Of a stretch of 64,000 nt of DNA, positions 38,056 through 46,375 are shown piece by piece. The position numbers were made by a program, and so were the translations under genes. Numbering within the stretch: position 1 is the first letter of the stretch; every line of letters starts with the position of its first letter. Under the pieces are notes generated by a model. That model worked only from the letters and a program-made list of their open reading frames with translations. It searched no databases and had not been told where the DNA came from. This DNA comes from Elizabethkingia sp. YR214 (GTDB taxonomy: Bacteria; Bacteroidota; Bacteroidia; Flavobacteriales; Weeksellaceae): positions 1-64,000 of the forward strand of contig NZ_QBUH01000008.1 of the NCBI RefSeq assembly GCF_003058195.1, written 5' to 3'.

Positions 38056-39030
38056 ATGGGAATTTTTGATAAAAAAGTAAGTTATAAACCTTTTGATTAT
38101 CCTGAAGTACTTCAGTTTATTGAAGCCATCAATAAATCCTACTGGGTGCATTCCGAAGTCGATTTTACGGCCGATATTCAAGACTTCCATTCTCAGCTAG
38201 AGACACATGAGAAAAATGCAGTGAAAAATGCACTTTTAGCAATTGCCCAGATAGAGGTTTCGGTTAAAACTTTTTGGGGAAATCTTTACAATCACCTTCC
38301 GAAGCCTGAACTAAACGGCCTTGGAGCAACTTTTGCAGAATGTGAATTTAGACATTCCGAAGCTTATTCCCGATTATTAGAAGTGCTAGGGTATAATGAT
38401 AATTTTTTGGATCTGGTAAAAGTACCGGTAATAAAAAAACGGATTGATTTTTTGTCAGGTGTTCTGAAACATGCTAATTCTACAACGCCGAAGGAATATG
38501 TTTCTTCACTCCTTCTGTTTAGTATTCTGATTGAGAATGTATCACTATTCTCACAGTTTGCTATTATTTTATCTTTTACAAGGTTTAGAGGACATCTGAA
38601 AAATGTTTCCAATATTATTGCATGGACATCTGTGGATGAACAGGTACATGCAAACGCAGGAATATTCCTGATTAATAAAATACGGGAGGAGCAGCCAGAT
38701 CTGTTAACAGATTCGGATATTGAAGATATTTATAAATTGGTAGATGATTCGGTAATGTTGGAAAGTGAAATTCTTGACTGGATTTTTGAGCAGGGAGAAT
38801 TAACTGCATTCTCAAAGAATGATTTACTGAACTTTATGAAGTACAGAGTAGATGACAGCCTGAAAAAGATTAATATGGCAACCCGATATAATATTACTTC
38901 TGAAGAATACAAACCAATGATCTGGTTTGAAGAAGAAGTTTTCGCCAATGCTATGGATGATTTCTTTGCAAAAAGACCCGTTGACTATACCAAACACGAT
39001 AAGAGTATTACCGCTGTTGATTTATTCTGA
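38056..39030 (+). CDS. nrdB: class I ribonucleotide reductase, small (radical) subunit
   Basis: This beta subunit houses the diiron-tyrosyl radical that starts ribonucleotide reduction. It has 324 residues, typical of the compact Bacteroidota form. Metal-site residues are visible: Glu97-x-x-His100 with radical Tyr104 in ECEFRHSEAYS, a further Glu in LIENVSLF, and Glu-x-x-His in SVDEQVHANAG. The large subunit, nrdA, is not next to it: the gene is followed by a strong terminator and by genes on the other strand. nrdA must therefore lie elsewhere. Confidence 0.96.
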   Translation: MGIFDKKVSYKPFDYPEVLQFIEAINKSYWVHSEVDFTADIQDFHSQLETHEKNAVKNALLAIAQIEVSVKTFWGNLYNHLPKPELNGLGATFAECEFRHSEAYSRLLEVLGYNDNFLDLVKVPVIKKRIDFLSGVLKHANSTTPKEYVSSLLLFSILIENVSLFSQFAIILSFTRFRGHLKNVSNIIAWTSVDEQVHANAGIFLINKIREEQPDLLTDSDIEDIYKLVDDSVMLESEILDWIFEQGELTAFSKNDLLNFMKYRVDDSLKKINMATRYNITSEEYKPMIWFEEEVFANAMDDFFAKRPVDYTKHDKSITAVDLF

Positions 39031-39051
39031 TTTAATTAAATGAATGATATA

Positions 39052-39088
39052 ACAAAGAGATCCGAATTTTATGTTCGGATCTCTTTGT
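39052..39088. terminator. terminator after nrdB
   Basis: ACAAAGAGATCCGAA and TTCGGATCTCTTTGT form a perfect 15-bp stem with a TTTTATG loop between convergent nrdB and the SIMPL gene, with T-rich continuation. Confidence 0.9.
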
Positions 39089-39091
39089 TAT

Positions 39092-39823
39092 TTAATCTAC
39101 CTGATATTCTAATTTTATGGTAATGCTGGCTTCTTTTTCTTTGGAAGATGTATTGAATGCTCCGCCCCATGAATAGTCTTCTCCGGAATTAGGTGCAGTA
39201 ATCTGTATAACCCCCATGCTGGCTTTTTTCAGACTGCCGAGGCTGGAACCTGCATTTTCTGCAATTTTCTTGGCCCGCTCTCTGGCATCTTTGGTTGCAT
39301 CGGCAATCATTTGTTGCTTTACATCGGCAAGCTTGGTATAAAAATACATCGGTTGGGAAGAAGTAAGTTCTATCCCTTTATTAATAATTTCGGTAACTGT
39401 TCTGGACAGGTTTTCTATTTTACCAACCTCTTTAGATTCTATAGAAACAGACTGGGTAAGGTTATAGCCTGCAAATTCTCCTTGTCGGTAACTGCCGTTA
39501 GCATCTGTAACCTGCGCATATTGTTTCTGAATGTCTACAGCAGAAAATACAATTTCTTCTGACTTCACGCCTTTTGATTTCAGGTAATCCAGAATCATTT
39601 GACGGTCTGCTGCCAGATTATTATATGCTTCCTGTAGCTGATAGCCACTTTTGGAAAAAGAAGCACTCCATGTGATAAGATCGGAAGTAAATTTCTTTGC
39701 TCCTAACCCGGTTACAGATATGGTGTTTTGAGATTTATTTCTGTTCTTAATTGCATTTCCCAGAAATGCTGCGGCAATAATAAGACCTAATGCTGCAATG
39801 CCTACGGTGATGTAACTTTTCAT
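39092..39823 (-). CDS. SIMPL-domain protein (DUF541), membrane anchored
   Basis: This 243-residue protein has one N-terminal membrane segment or uncleaved signal (ITVGIAALGLIIAAAFLG). The SIMPL/DUF541 domain follows: ISVTGLGAKKFTSDLITWSASF, a long middle with AYNNLAADRQMILDYLKSKGV, and ATKDARERAKKIAENAGSSLG near the end. Family members are periplasmic and their biochemical role is poorly known. It is alone on the minus strand, ending just before the nrdB terminator. Confidence 0.87.
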   Translation of the reverse strand: MKSYITVGIAALGLIIAAAFLGNAIKNRNKSQNTISVTGLGAKKFTSDLITWSASFSKSGYQLQEAYNNLAADRQMILDYLKSKGVKSEEIVFSAVDIQKQYAQVTDANGSYRQGEFAGYNLTQSVSIESKEVGKIENLSRTVTEIINKGIELTSSQPMYFYTKLADVKQQMIADATKDARERAKKIAENAGSSLGSLKKASMGVIQITAPNSGEDYSWGGAFNTSSKEKEASITIKLEYQVD

Positions 39824-39843
39824 TGGTTTGGTGTTATATCTGT

Positions 39844-40629
39844 CTAATTTACAGATTTTTGTTGTAATCCTTTTAAAAAAAATGCAGCATTCTCGCTCAT
39901 GGCATTACGGATAATATTGTAATTGTTTTCTTTAAGCTCTTTTTCCAGATTGTTCTTTTTCAGTACGAAAACAATAAAGCCAGTTACCTTATCTTTAGGA
40001 ATACCAAGACTTTCAAAAAACTGAGTACCTATGGTGCTGTAAATAGTTCCGACATTATTTATCATACGCATTGCTGGATCATTCTTCACTTTTCTAGGTT
40101 TGTTTCTTTTTCCAAAAATGTCAATGACTATGCTGGCTCCGCTAAGGGGAATTTGATTGTTAAAAGTAGAAGGGATGCGCAGGGTGGGCATAATTTCGTT
40201 AGGGTCAGGAGCCATATTGAGGGCCATTGTCAGCTTTTTTTTGAGATCTTCTAACTCTTTATCCCTGTATAATTTTCCTAAATCAGTTTCCAAATGTCCT
40301 GTTGGTTTGTACCCAATTTTTACTTCTTCTATGGTTTGAATGCGAGGTAGTAAGCTGATCATGAATTTTCCTTTGAAGTCATCAGCTATTAGTATTTTGC
40401 TTTGTCTTTCAAATCTGTTTGCAAGCACCCTTATTTCATCTCCCTCTTTAGCATTGATACTAAAGACACCATAGTCATCAGCAAGCAGGTTTTGATTGGT
40501 TCTCATATTAATAATAAATGCATTGGGAATTGCATTTCCGTTTTCATCCATAACTTTACCTATCAGAAGACTTTGTGAATGGATGCTCCATGGAATAGCA
40601 ATAAGAATAAAAAATAGAATTGACCTCAT
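39844..40629 (-). CDS. secreted CarboxypepD_reg-like protein, paralogue 1
   Basis: The protein has 261 residues with a signal peptide (PWSIHSQS). Residues about 20-105 are a carboxypeptidase regulatory-like beta-sandwich (GKVMDENGNAIPNAFI and DDYGVFSINAKEGDEIRV), the same plug-type domain found at the start of SusC-like receptors. The rest is family-specific: KIGYKPTGHLETDLGKLYRD and a C-terminal FFESLGIPKDKVTGFIVFV. It is the last of four tandem paralogues and is most like the one at 42113. No barrel follows, so this is a stand-alone periplasmic or surface protein. Its function is unknown. Confidence 0.75.
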   Translation of the reverse strand: MRSILFFILIAIPWSIHSQSLLIGKVMDENGNAIPNAFIINMRTNQNLLADDYGVFSINAKEGDEIRVLANRFERQSKILIADDFKGKFMISLLPRIQTIEEVKIGYKPTGHLETDLGKLYRDKELEDLKKKLTMALNMAPDPNEIMPTLRIPSTFNNQIPLSGASIVIDIFGKRNKPRKVKNDPAMRMINNVGTIYSTIGTQFFESLGIPKDKVTGFIVFVLKKNNLEKELKENNYNIIRNAMSENAAFFLKGLQQKSVN

Positions 40630-40630
40630 A

Positions 40631-41356
40631 TTATGGATTGGATTTTGGTTTTCTGAATTCTTCTGTAAAAGGCAAAGCTGCCAGTTCCAGCTGTTCTTTG
40701 GAAGGCTTTCCGCTGATGATTTTTTTGCCTATAAGATATTGTATAAACTCTGTACGCTTTTCCAAAGGAATTCCACTTTGTTCCCAGAAGTCATCCCCTG
40801 GCAGCATTGCCAGTTTCGTAAGGTATTCCTGCTGGTCTTCATATTTATATAAGGCTTTCATTCTCCGGGCATCTCCGGAAACAAGTTTGTAAATCTTATT
40901 AAGATCTATGGCAACAGCAATTGGGATTATAGGAATTTTCACAGAATTTTTTAGAGTAGGAACTTCTTCTCTCGGCTTTTCAGGTGGTCCGGGAACGCCA
41001 ATTTTATTCTTCATATTCTCTATCTGTGATTTAGAGAAAATATTTACCCCGGCGATTTCCCGTACAGAGAGATTCATTTTTATTTTTTGCTCCTGTTTCA
41101 GAGTAGATTCAGATACAATTATTTCTCTACGATTGTATTGATTTGTTAGTATTCTTAATTCATCTCCTATAGAAGCTTCAATCCTGAACCCACCTTCTGC
41201 ATCTGTATAAACTGCTTTTTTGTTCTGCATATTGAAAATCTGAACACCCGGCAAGGGAAAATCTTCTTCATTCAGTATTTTTCCTGAAACAAAGGTTTGT
41301 GCTGTAATACAACTATAACTGATAAAAAAGAGTATAAAAAGTAGTTTTTGCTTCAC
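40631..41356 (-). CDS. secreted CarboxypepD_reg-like protein, paralogue 2
   Basis: The protein has 241 residues with a signal peptide (SYSCITAQT). The N-terminal carboxypeptidase regulatory-like sandwich contains GKILNEEDFPLPGVQIFNMQ and GGFRIEASIGDELRILTN. Its C-terminal half closely resembles the next paralogue: VSGDARRMKALYKYEDQQEY, then DDFWEQSGIPLEKRTEFIQ. It is separated from paralogue 1 by 1 base and overlaps paralogue 3 by 4 bases, so all are read from one message. No enzymatic motif is seen. Confidence 0.75.
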   Translation of the reverse strand: MKQKLLFILFFISYSCITAQTFVSGKILNEEDFPLPGVQIFNMQNKKAVYTDAEGGFRIEASIGDELRILTNQYNRREIIVSESTLKQEQKIKMNLSVREIAGVNIFSKSQIENMKNKIGVPGPPEKPREEVPTLKNSVKIPIIPIAVAIDLNKIYKLVSGDARRMKALYKYEDQQEYLTKLAMLPGDDFWEQSGIPLEKRTEFIQYLIGKKIISGKPSKEQLELAALPFTEEFRKPKSNP

Positions 41357-42096
41357 GGGCCTTTCTGATCAAGAAGTTTTATGAAATCGGGAGCATAGCG
41401 CGAAAGTGCAAATTCTACAGCTGCAATATTCCTTGCTTTAATAGAAGTAAGCAGGTTTTCTTTTCCCATAACGAACTGGACAAATTCTTTTTGTCTGTCT
41501 TTAGGTATTTTATTCTCTTCAAAATAATCGTTACCCAGACTTTCTGTTACCCATGTAAGATTTTCTTCAGCATCTTCATAACGATAGAGAGACCGCATAC
41601 GGCGGGCATCTCCGGACAAATTTTTGTAGAGATTGTTGAGGTTAAGGTTACTCAGAGCATATCTTAAAGATCCCACCTGTTTTGCTGTTGGTGGGGGTAC
41701 TTCTCTTGGCTTTTTAGGTGGGGGAGGAAGGCCTATGTTGTTCTGCATTATTGCAACACGCTCCTTCATAGATATTTTATCGAGCTGTACTCCGGCAATT
41801 TCTTTTACAAACGGAGCCAGTTGTATGGTTTGTTTATTCTTGAAACTTTCCTCAGTCAGTATCATATTTGTGCGAACAAAATGTGTGGAAACAAGTCGTA
41901 CCTCATCCCCCGGGCGGGCATCTATATTAAAATCCCCGTCGGAATTAGAAACAACAGAAATTCCGGTTCTCATATTATATACCTGTATTCCGCCCTGATT
42001 CTGCCCTTCATCATTTATGGTTTTGCCAGAAAAGTTCATCTGGCTTTTTCCCCAGACGAATAAGAAAACAGATAGAAACAACAATAACTTTTTCAT
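41353..42096 (-). CDS. secreted CarboxypepD_reg-like protein, paralogue 3
   Basis: The protein has 247 residues from the ATG at 42096 (MKKLLLFLSVFLFVWGKSQ signal peptide); an earlier ATG at 42126 would place ten extra residues before the signal. The domain order is that of its neighbours: regulatory-like sandwich (GGIQVYNMRTGISVV; DGDFNIDARPGDEVRL), a Pro-rich hinge (PPPPKKPREVPPP), then LSGDARRMRSLYRYEDAEEN and NDYFEENKIPKDRQKEFVQF. Paralogue 2 is its nearest relative. The Pro-rich hinge suggests two flexibly joined modules. Confidence 0.75.
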   Translation of the reverse strand: MKKLLLFLSVFLFVWGKSQMNFSGKTINDEGQNQGGIQVYNMRTGISVVSNSDGDFNIDARPGDEVRLVSTHFVRTNMILTEESFKNKQTIQLAPFVKEIAGVQLDKISMKERVAIMQNNIGLPPPPKKPREVPPPTAKQVGSLRYALSNLNLNNLYKNLSGDARRMRSLYRYEDAEENLTWVTESLGNDYFEENKIPKDRQKEFVQFVMGKENLLTSIKARNIAAVEFALSRYAPDFIKLLDQKGP

Positions 42097-42112
42097 TTGT
42101 TTTTCAATAGTT

Positions 42113-42892
42113 TTATTTTGTTTCATTTGTTTTTTTAATTGCCTTTATAAAATCATCCTTTTTTTTCTCCATCTGTACTTTTATATTTGTTAGATCCTGG
42201 TCGGTATATATTCCGTACTTTAATAATTTTGAAATATCAAATCCTACCAGCGAATAAGTAATAAACCTGTCGACTCTGGACTGCGGAATTTGCATGGAGG
42301 TAAAATAATCTTCTCCCAGACTTTCTCTTATCCAATTCATCAGGTGGTATTTATCTGTTCTGTCCCGTATACTACCAACCGGAAAGCCTCCTTTTACTAT
42401 TCCTGTATAGTCAAATGATTCAGGTATTTTTGCTACAGGTTTTGTTATCATCTTATTTTCGCCCAAAGCTATGGATTCTTTTATGTGTTCATCCATCCTT
42501 TCTTTTTTCTTATTTCGGGGCAGCCTGTTTATATCTTTCAAAAAATCTCCTGTAGGCCTAAATCCTAATTCTACTTTCTCTATTTCCCGTACTACAGAAG
42601 TAAGTTTTATTGTTAAGTTTTTGCCAAAATCCTCATATGAAATGACTATGAAAGCTCTTTCAAAATGAACAGAAGTAAACCTCAACTCATCTCCGGGGCC
42701 GGCAATAATACTAAAATTGCCCTGTTCTCCCGATATTATTTCATTTCCTGTGGTTATATTATAAACCCGGATTCCTGAAAGGCTCTTTCCTGTTTCATCA
42801 TAAATATACCCGTTAATGCGCTGCTGAGCGTATACAATATTAAAAAACGACAAAAAAATAAAGATAAAGAATAAAGTTAGCCTCACCCGCAA
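42113..42892 (-). CDS. secreted CarboxypepD_reg-like protein, paralogue 4
   Basis: The first gene of the four-gene minus-strand array encodes 259 residues with a signal peptide (NIVYAQQ). The regulatory-like sandwich reads GYIYDETGKSLSGIRVYN and GNFSIIAGPGDELRFTS. The middle shares RPTGDFLKDINRLPRNKKKE with paralogue 1, and the C-terminal segment has LGEDYFTSMQIPQSRVDRFI. Alternating similarity (1 with 4, 2 with 3) suggests an ancestral pair was duplicated as a block or inside out. The promoter is presumably in the 210 bases towards the tmRNA. Confidence 0.75.
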   Translation of the reverse strand: MRVRLTLFFIFIFLSFFNIVYAQQRINGYIYDETGKSLSGIRVYNITTGNEIISGEQGNFSIIAGPGDELRFTSVHFERAFIVISYEDFGKNLTIKLTSVVREIEKVELGFRPTGDFLKDINRLPRNKKKERMDEHIKESIALGENKMITKPVAKIPESFDYTGIVKGGFPVGSIRDRTDKYHLMNWIRESLGEDYFTSMQIPQSRVDRFITYSLVGFDISKLLKYGIYTDQDLTNIKVQMEKKKDDFIKAIKKTNETK

Positions 42893-43081
42893 TAAGTTTT
42901 ATCCAAAACTATTCTAAAAAAGGAATTCTAAAAGTATTTTAACCCGAATTAACAGAGTTTGACAGAAATTAAGAAAGCTAGAATAATAACAAGAAAAGAA
43001 TGTAGGAAATCTAACCCGCAAAATTTAGAGTAACAAAAACAGTATAATGTGGACAAACTCTGTACTATGGAGTATTTTTCT

Positions 43082-43089
43082 TATCTTTG
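43082..43089 (+). promoter_or_regulatory. -7 element of the tmRNA promoter
   Basis: TATCTTTG matches TAnnTTTG and ends 13 bases before the first base of the tmRNA acceptor stem, the right distance once 5' processing is allowed for. Confidence 0.6.
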
Positions 43090-43102
43090 CAATCCTTATC
43101 AC

Positions 43103-43499
43103 GGGGCTGACTGGTTTCGACAGCAGGACCAATGGGTAAGTAAGCATGCAGAGAACCGTAGCGCGATCTCTTTAATCCCTTGCTACAGAATTTTAACTGG
43201 CAACGAAGAGTTCGCTCTTGCAGCTTAATAATCGAAGTTTAGTAGATTCAAGCGTTTCCCGAAGATAGTAAGGAAGCAAGATGTCTCGCCATCGTCTCGT
43301 TCTGCGACGTTGGATTCCGGGATATAGTAATGCGGAAATAAGGTACAGGAAGCTTCGGCTTGTACACGAAAATTTCAGAAGATAAGGCAAAAGTTGTGCG
43401 TTTTCTCACTGCTTTTTCCCGACAATTAATAGAAAACTAAGCATGTAGAAGGCTTATGTATTGCCTGTTTGGACGAGGGTTCGAATCCCTCCAGCTCCA
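43103..43499 (+). ncRNA. ssrA: transfer-messenger RNA (tmRNA)
   Basis: This RNA rescues stalled ribosomes and tags the nascent chain for proteolysis. The 5' end GGGGCTGACTGGTTTCGACA is the tmRNA signature, and the 3' end GGTTCGAATCCCTCCAGCTCC gives the T-arm and acceptor partner (quoted in parts). GGGGCTG pairs with CAGCTCC at 43492-43498; the CCA end is not encoded. The tag reading frame (43199-43228) encodes GNEEFALAA followed by tandem stop codons TAA TAA. A strong terminator follows. The total of about 397 nt is typical. Confidence 0.95.
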
Positions 43500-43501
43500 C
43501 T

Positions 43502-43537
43502 AAAAAAGAGAATCTGATGATTCTCTTTTTTGTTTTT
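43502..43537 (+). terminator. terminator of tmRNA
   Basis: AAAAAAGAGAATC and GATTCTCTTTTTT form a long stem with a TGAT loop and end in TGTTTTTG. Confidence 0.9.
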
Positions 43538-43589
43538 GTATCCAAACTCTTCAAATACAATTTTCTTAATTCCTATCTCCGAGCAAATC

Positions 43590-44174
43590 TTAAAATTTAT
43601 AAGCCACCATTACCCCGCCACGATAAGGTATCCATTCGCCACTTTTATTCCAGTTGTCGGCATCATCATATCGTTCATGTGGAGATTTGGAACCATCCCA
43701 GCCATGATAGAAGCCTTGTGAATTTCCACCACCTAAGTACAAATCGAGATTCCAGTGATCATTTATTTTAAACTGATATCCGACACTGGCACCGAGCATA
43801 ACATTGAATCCTTTCTGATATAAACTAGAGTTCCAGTAATTCCACTTTTGCATATCATAAACAGCCATACCCATATTAGCACCAACATACCATTTTTCCA
43901 TAGCTTTCGAAAAATAATAACGCGTTTCCAAATGCCCCATATAGATTTGTAAATGCCTTCCGGCAAAAGATTTCCATGGAGAGAAGAACAAATCTGCCTG
44001 TCCTGTCCAATGCTGACTGAAAGCATGCTCATAGCCTATATTGATCATCCCAATGGGAGCAAAAAGTGCATTTCCTTTGATCTGATTTTTATATTCCTGG
44101 GCGTATACTGTATTGCTTATGATTGCCAGTATAAAAATGCTAAGTATTTTTTTCAATTCTAAATTTTGATGCAA
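43590..44174 (-). CDS. DUF3575-type outer-membrane beta-barrel protein
   Basis: This 194-residue protein has a signal peptide (ISNTVYAQE) and a small beta barrel of about ten strands. The pattern NALFAPIGMINIGYEHAFSQHW, then GHLETRYYFSKAMEKWYVGANMG, is typical of DUF3575 proteins in Bacteroidota. The chain ends VMVAYKF, with the C-terminal aromatic residue of outer-membrane barrels. Function is unknown. It is transcribed alone, separated by a terminator from the metal locus upstream. Confidence 0.8.
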   Translation of the reverse strand: MHQNLELKKILSIFILAIISNTVYAQEYKNQIKGNALFAPIGMINIGYEHAFSQHWTGQADLFFSPWKSFAGRHLQIYMGHLETRYYFSKAMEKWYVGANMGMAVYDMQKWNYWNSSLYQKGFNVMLGASVGYQFKINDHWNLDLYLGGGNSQGFYHGWDGSKSPHERYDDADNWNKSGEWIPYRGGVMVAYKF

Positions 44175-44252
44175 AGGAGTGAAATTCTGACCTTTCTGGC
44201 AATGGTACAGGCTATTTCTAATGCAATTCTAATATGGTGTTTTATAAAAGAA

Positions 44253-44279
44253 AAGACTCAGGTTCCTGGCCTGAGTCTT
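44253..44279 (-). terminator. terminator of the metal-related locus
   Basis: AAGACTCAGG and CCTGAGTCTT form a 10-bp stem. On the minus strand it is followed by TTCTTTTATAAA. It lies just after the last gene of the MbnP/MbnH-like operon. Confidence 0.85.
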
Positions 44280-44317
44280 AATATTAAAATATAATCTGAT
44301 TTTCTTTTACCAAAGTT

Positions 44318-45274
44318 TTATAAGCCAAAATTCACAAAAATGCTGAAACGTGATTTCGCCTCAATATCTCCACCAGCAAGGTGGGTATAAGCAGGTAACA
44401 TGAATTCAGAACCCAGGCTCCACTTCTGATAAGAAATTTCAAAGCCCAGTTTACCATATAATGCACTCCCGGCGGTATTGGGCATATTCTCGCCAAATTG
44501 CTTGTTTCGGTCGTAAACCTCGCCTTGTAATCCTAGTTTACCAGAGAAAATACTGCTTTCATTACGCCATAATCTGTAAAATCCGGTTACTGCATAATTC
44601 CATTGATTACCAAACTGATAATGTTTTTTGTTTTCAGTTTTAATCGTATAGTCAGTGTTTATAAGTAAAGCAAACAGATTTTTCTGATATTTGTAACTAA
44701 GAGCCATCTGATAATCCCAACTGCCGGTACCTAACTGGAAGCTAGGATTAACTCCGGTAAGTCCTTTTTCGTCAAACCTACCCAGAGGAATTTTTATTCC
44801 TATTCCGCCGTTCAGCTGGTGATAAGAGTCTTTTGACGCTAGTATCTGATATATTCCCACTACATTAGCATCACCTATCCCGTTGATTCTGATATCGCCC
44901 TGCATTGTTTTTTTATTGTGAAAATGATAAGGGATACTTCCGTATATACTTAACTTTTTTGTTACAGGTATTTTTCCCCATAGCTGGATTGTATTAAAAT
45001 ACTGATCCTGTGTAAACTTATCTGTAAACAGGTTTTCTTTTGCAAGATAATGCTGGGAAAAATATTTTATACCAACAAACTGGGGGTTCAGGAGAGATTC
45101 GAACCCGGAAGAACCATTTCCGGCAGCGCATCCGCAAGCGTCGCAGTCGTCATCCATTAGGACAAAATGTTCGTATCGGAGATTGGAAGCTAAAGCAATG
45201 CTGTCCTTACCGGATTCAGCATAGATATTGGTGATACTAATCAATCCGATGAATATCAAAATTATTTTTTTCAT
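44318..45274 (-). CDS. outer-membrane transporter-like protein with Cys-rich N-terminus
   Basis: This 318-residue protein has a signal peptide (ISITNIYAESG). Close to the mature N-terminus is MDDDCDACGCAAGNGSSG, with three closely spaced cysteines (CDACGC) suited to binding copper or another soft metal. The rest is a beta-barrel pattern (KLSIYGSIPYHFHNKK, SFQLGTGSWDYQMALSYKYQ, YQKWSLGSEFMLP) ending in FVNFGL. It follows the dihaem peroxidase-like gene after 16 bases. Outer-membrane proteins of this type accompany MbnP/MbnH-like pairs in Bacteroidota. Its role in metal or redox handling is inferred. Confidence 0.7.
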   Translation of the reverse strand: MKKIILIFIGLISITNIYAESGKDSIALASNLRYEHFVLMDDDCDACGCAAGNGSSGFESLLNPQFVGIKYFSQHYLAKENLFTDKFTQDQYFNTIQLWGKIPVTKKLSIYGSIPYHFHNKKTMQGDIRINGIGDANVVGIYQILASKDSYHQLNGGIGIKIPLGRFDEKGLTGVNPSFQLGTGSWDYQMALSYKYQKNLFALLINTDYTIKTENKKHYQFGNQWNYAVTGFYRLWRNESSIFSGKLGLQGEVYDRNKQFGENMPNTAGSALYGKLGFEISYQKWSLGSEFMLPAYTHLAGGDIEAKSRFSIFVNFGL

Positions 45275-45289
45275 TTTTAAGATTTCATT

Positions 45290-46375
45290 TTATTCCGAAA
45301 ACTTCGGATTTGTTATAAAGTTTTTATCACTTAAAGTCTTTAGAAATGCAATGATATATTGCTTTTCAATACTTGTCATGGGAATTCCGATGTGTCCGTT
45401 TTGCTTCAGAAGCGGATCCAGATTGGGTTGATCTTCTACATTATCTGAGTAAAAGTTAAGTACAGCTTCCAATGAATAAAACCTACCGTCGTGCATATAA
45501 GGTGCTGTGTACTCTATATTCCTGAGGCTGGGCACCCGAAACTTCATATAATCGGCTATATTAAGTGTTACCCTGTATCTTCCTTTATCATCGAACTGGG
45601 CATTATAATACATTCCTGTATTTCTGTAGCTTTCATCGGTAAATAATTCTCCCGAATGACAGGACGAGCATTTTTGCTGAAATAGTGACAAACCTTTTGA
45701 TTCTTCCTGACTAAAAGGGACCTGCCCCTTTTTATACTGATCATATTTTGAATCTGCAGAGACCATAGTTACCATAAATTGGGACAAAGCTTTCAGTATT
45801 CTTTCACCTGTAATATTATCATCTCCAAATGCTGCTCTGAACATTTTTTTGTAATTAGAATCTGCATTTAGCTTCCCCAATACTTCAGGCATAGAACTGT
45901 CCATCTCGAAATCCGTTGTTATAGGAACTAATGATCTTTCATCCAAATTATGACTTACACCATCCCATGTATAATTTTTGAGAAAAGCCATATTCTGAAT
46001 GGGAGGTGCATTTCTTATTCCAAGTCTGTCATCAATACCATGGCTAACGGTATGTCCATGATGGGTAAAGGCATATTCCTGAATATGACAAAATCCACAG
46101 GAGATTGTATTATTTCGGGACAATTTCCCTTCATAGAAAAGCTTTTTACCCAGAGCAACTCCATTTACGGTAACCGGATTTCCAAGAATATCAAATGTCA
46201 TCTTGGGAAAACCATCAGGAACACTCAGTTGATAAGCTTCATCTTTATTCACGGAGAATCCTTCGTACTCATTTTTACAAGATATGAATGTTAATAAAAC
46301 AAGAGACAGAATAATTCGGAGAGGGGTAAAGAACCCTCTTCCGAATTGTCGTATAAGATTAATCGTTATGAACAT
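45290..46375 (-). CDS. MbnH-like dihaem cytochrome c peroxidase, lipoprotein
   Basis: This 361-residue periplasmic lipoprotein has a lipobox ending at Cys33 (LTFISC). Two c-type haem sites are visible: CGFCH (Cys93, Cys96, His97) and CSSCH around residue 237. Segments YEGKLSRNNTISCGFCH and VPSLRNIEYTAPYMHDGRF are typical of bacterial dihaem peroxidases and the related MauG/MbnH enzymes. MbnH oxidises a tryptophan of its partner MbnP; here the gene overlaps an MbnP-like gene by 17 bases, so the same partnership is likely. The reaction has not been shown for this organism. Confidence 0.85.
   Translation of the reverse strand: MFITINLIRQFGRGFFTPLRIILSLVLLTFISCKNEYEGFSVNKDEAYQLSVPDGFPKMTFDILGNPVTVNGVALGKKLFYEGKLSRNNTISCGFCHIQEYAFTHHGHTVSHGIDDRLGIRNAPPIQNMAFLKNYTWDGVSHNLDERSLVPITTDFEMDSSMPEVLGKLNADSNYKKMFRAAFGDDNITGERILKALSQFMVTMVSADSKYDQYKKGQVPFSQEESKGLSLFQQKCSSCHSGELFTDESYRNTGMYYNAQFDDKGRYRVTLNIADYMKFRVPSLRNIEYTAPYMHDGRFYSLEAVLNFYSDNVEDQPNLDPLLKQNGHIGIPMTSIEKQYIIAFLKTLSDKNFITNPKFSE

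Noticed and set aside
43193-43390. 65-codon minus-strand frame across the tmRNA
   Set aside because: The region is a structured RNA gene; the frame is incidental.
45085-45110. Sequence like a tRNA T-arm (GATTCGAACC) on the plus strand
   Set aside because: It is inside the Cys-rich barrel gene on the minus strand, encoding GSSGFESLLNPQ; no acceptor or anticodon arms fit around it.
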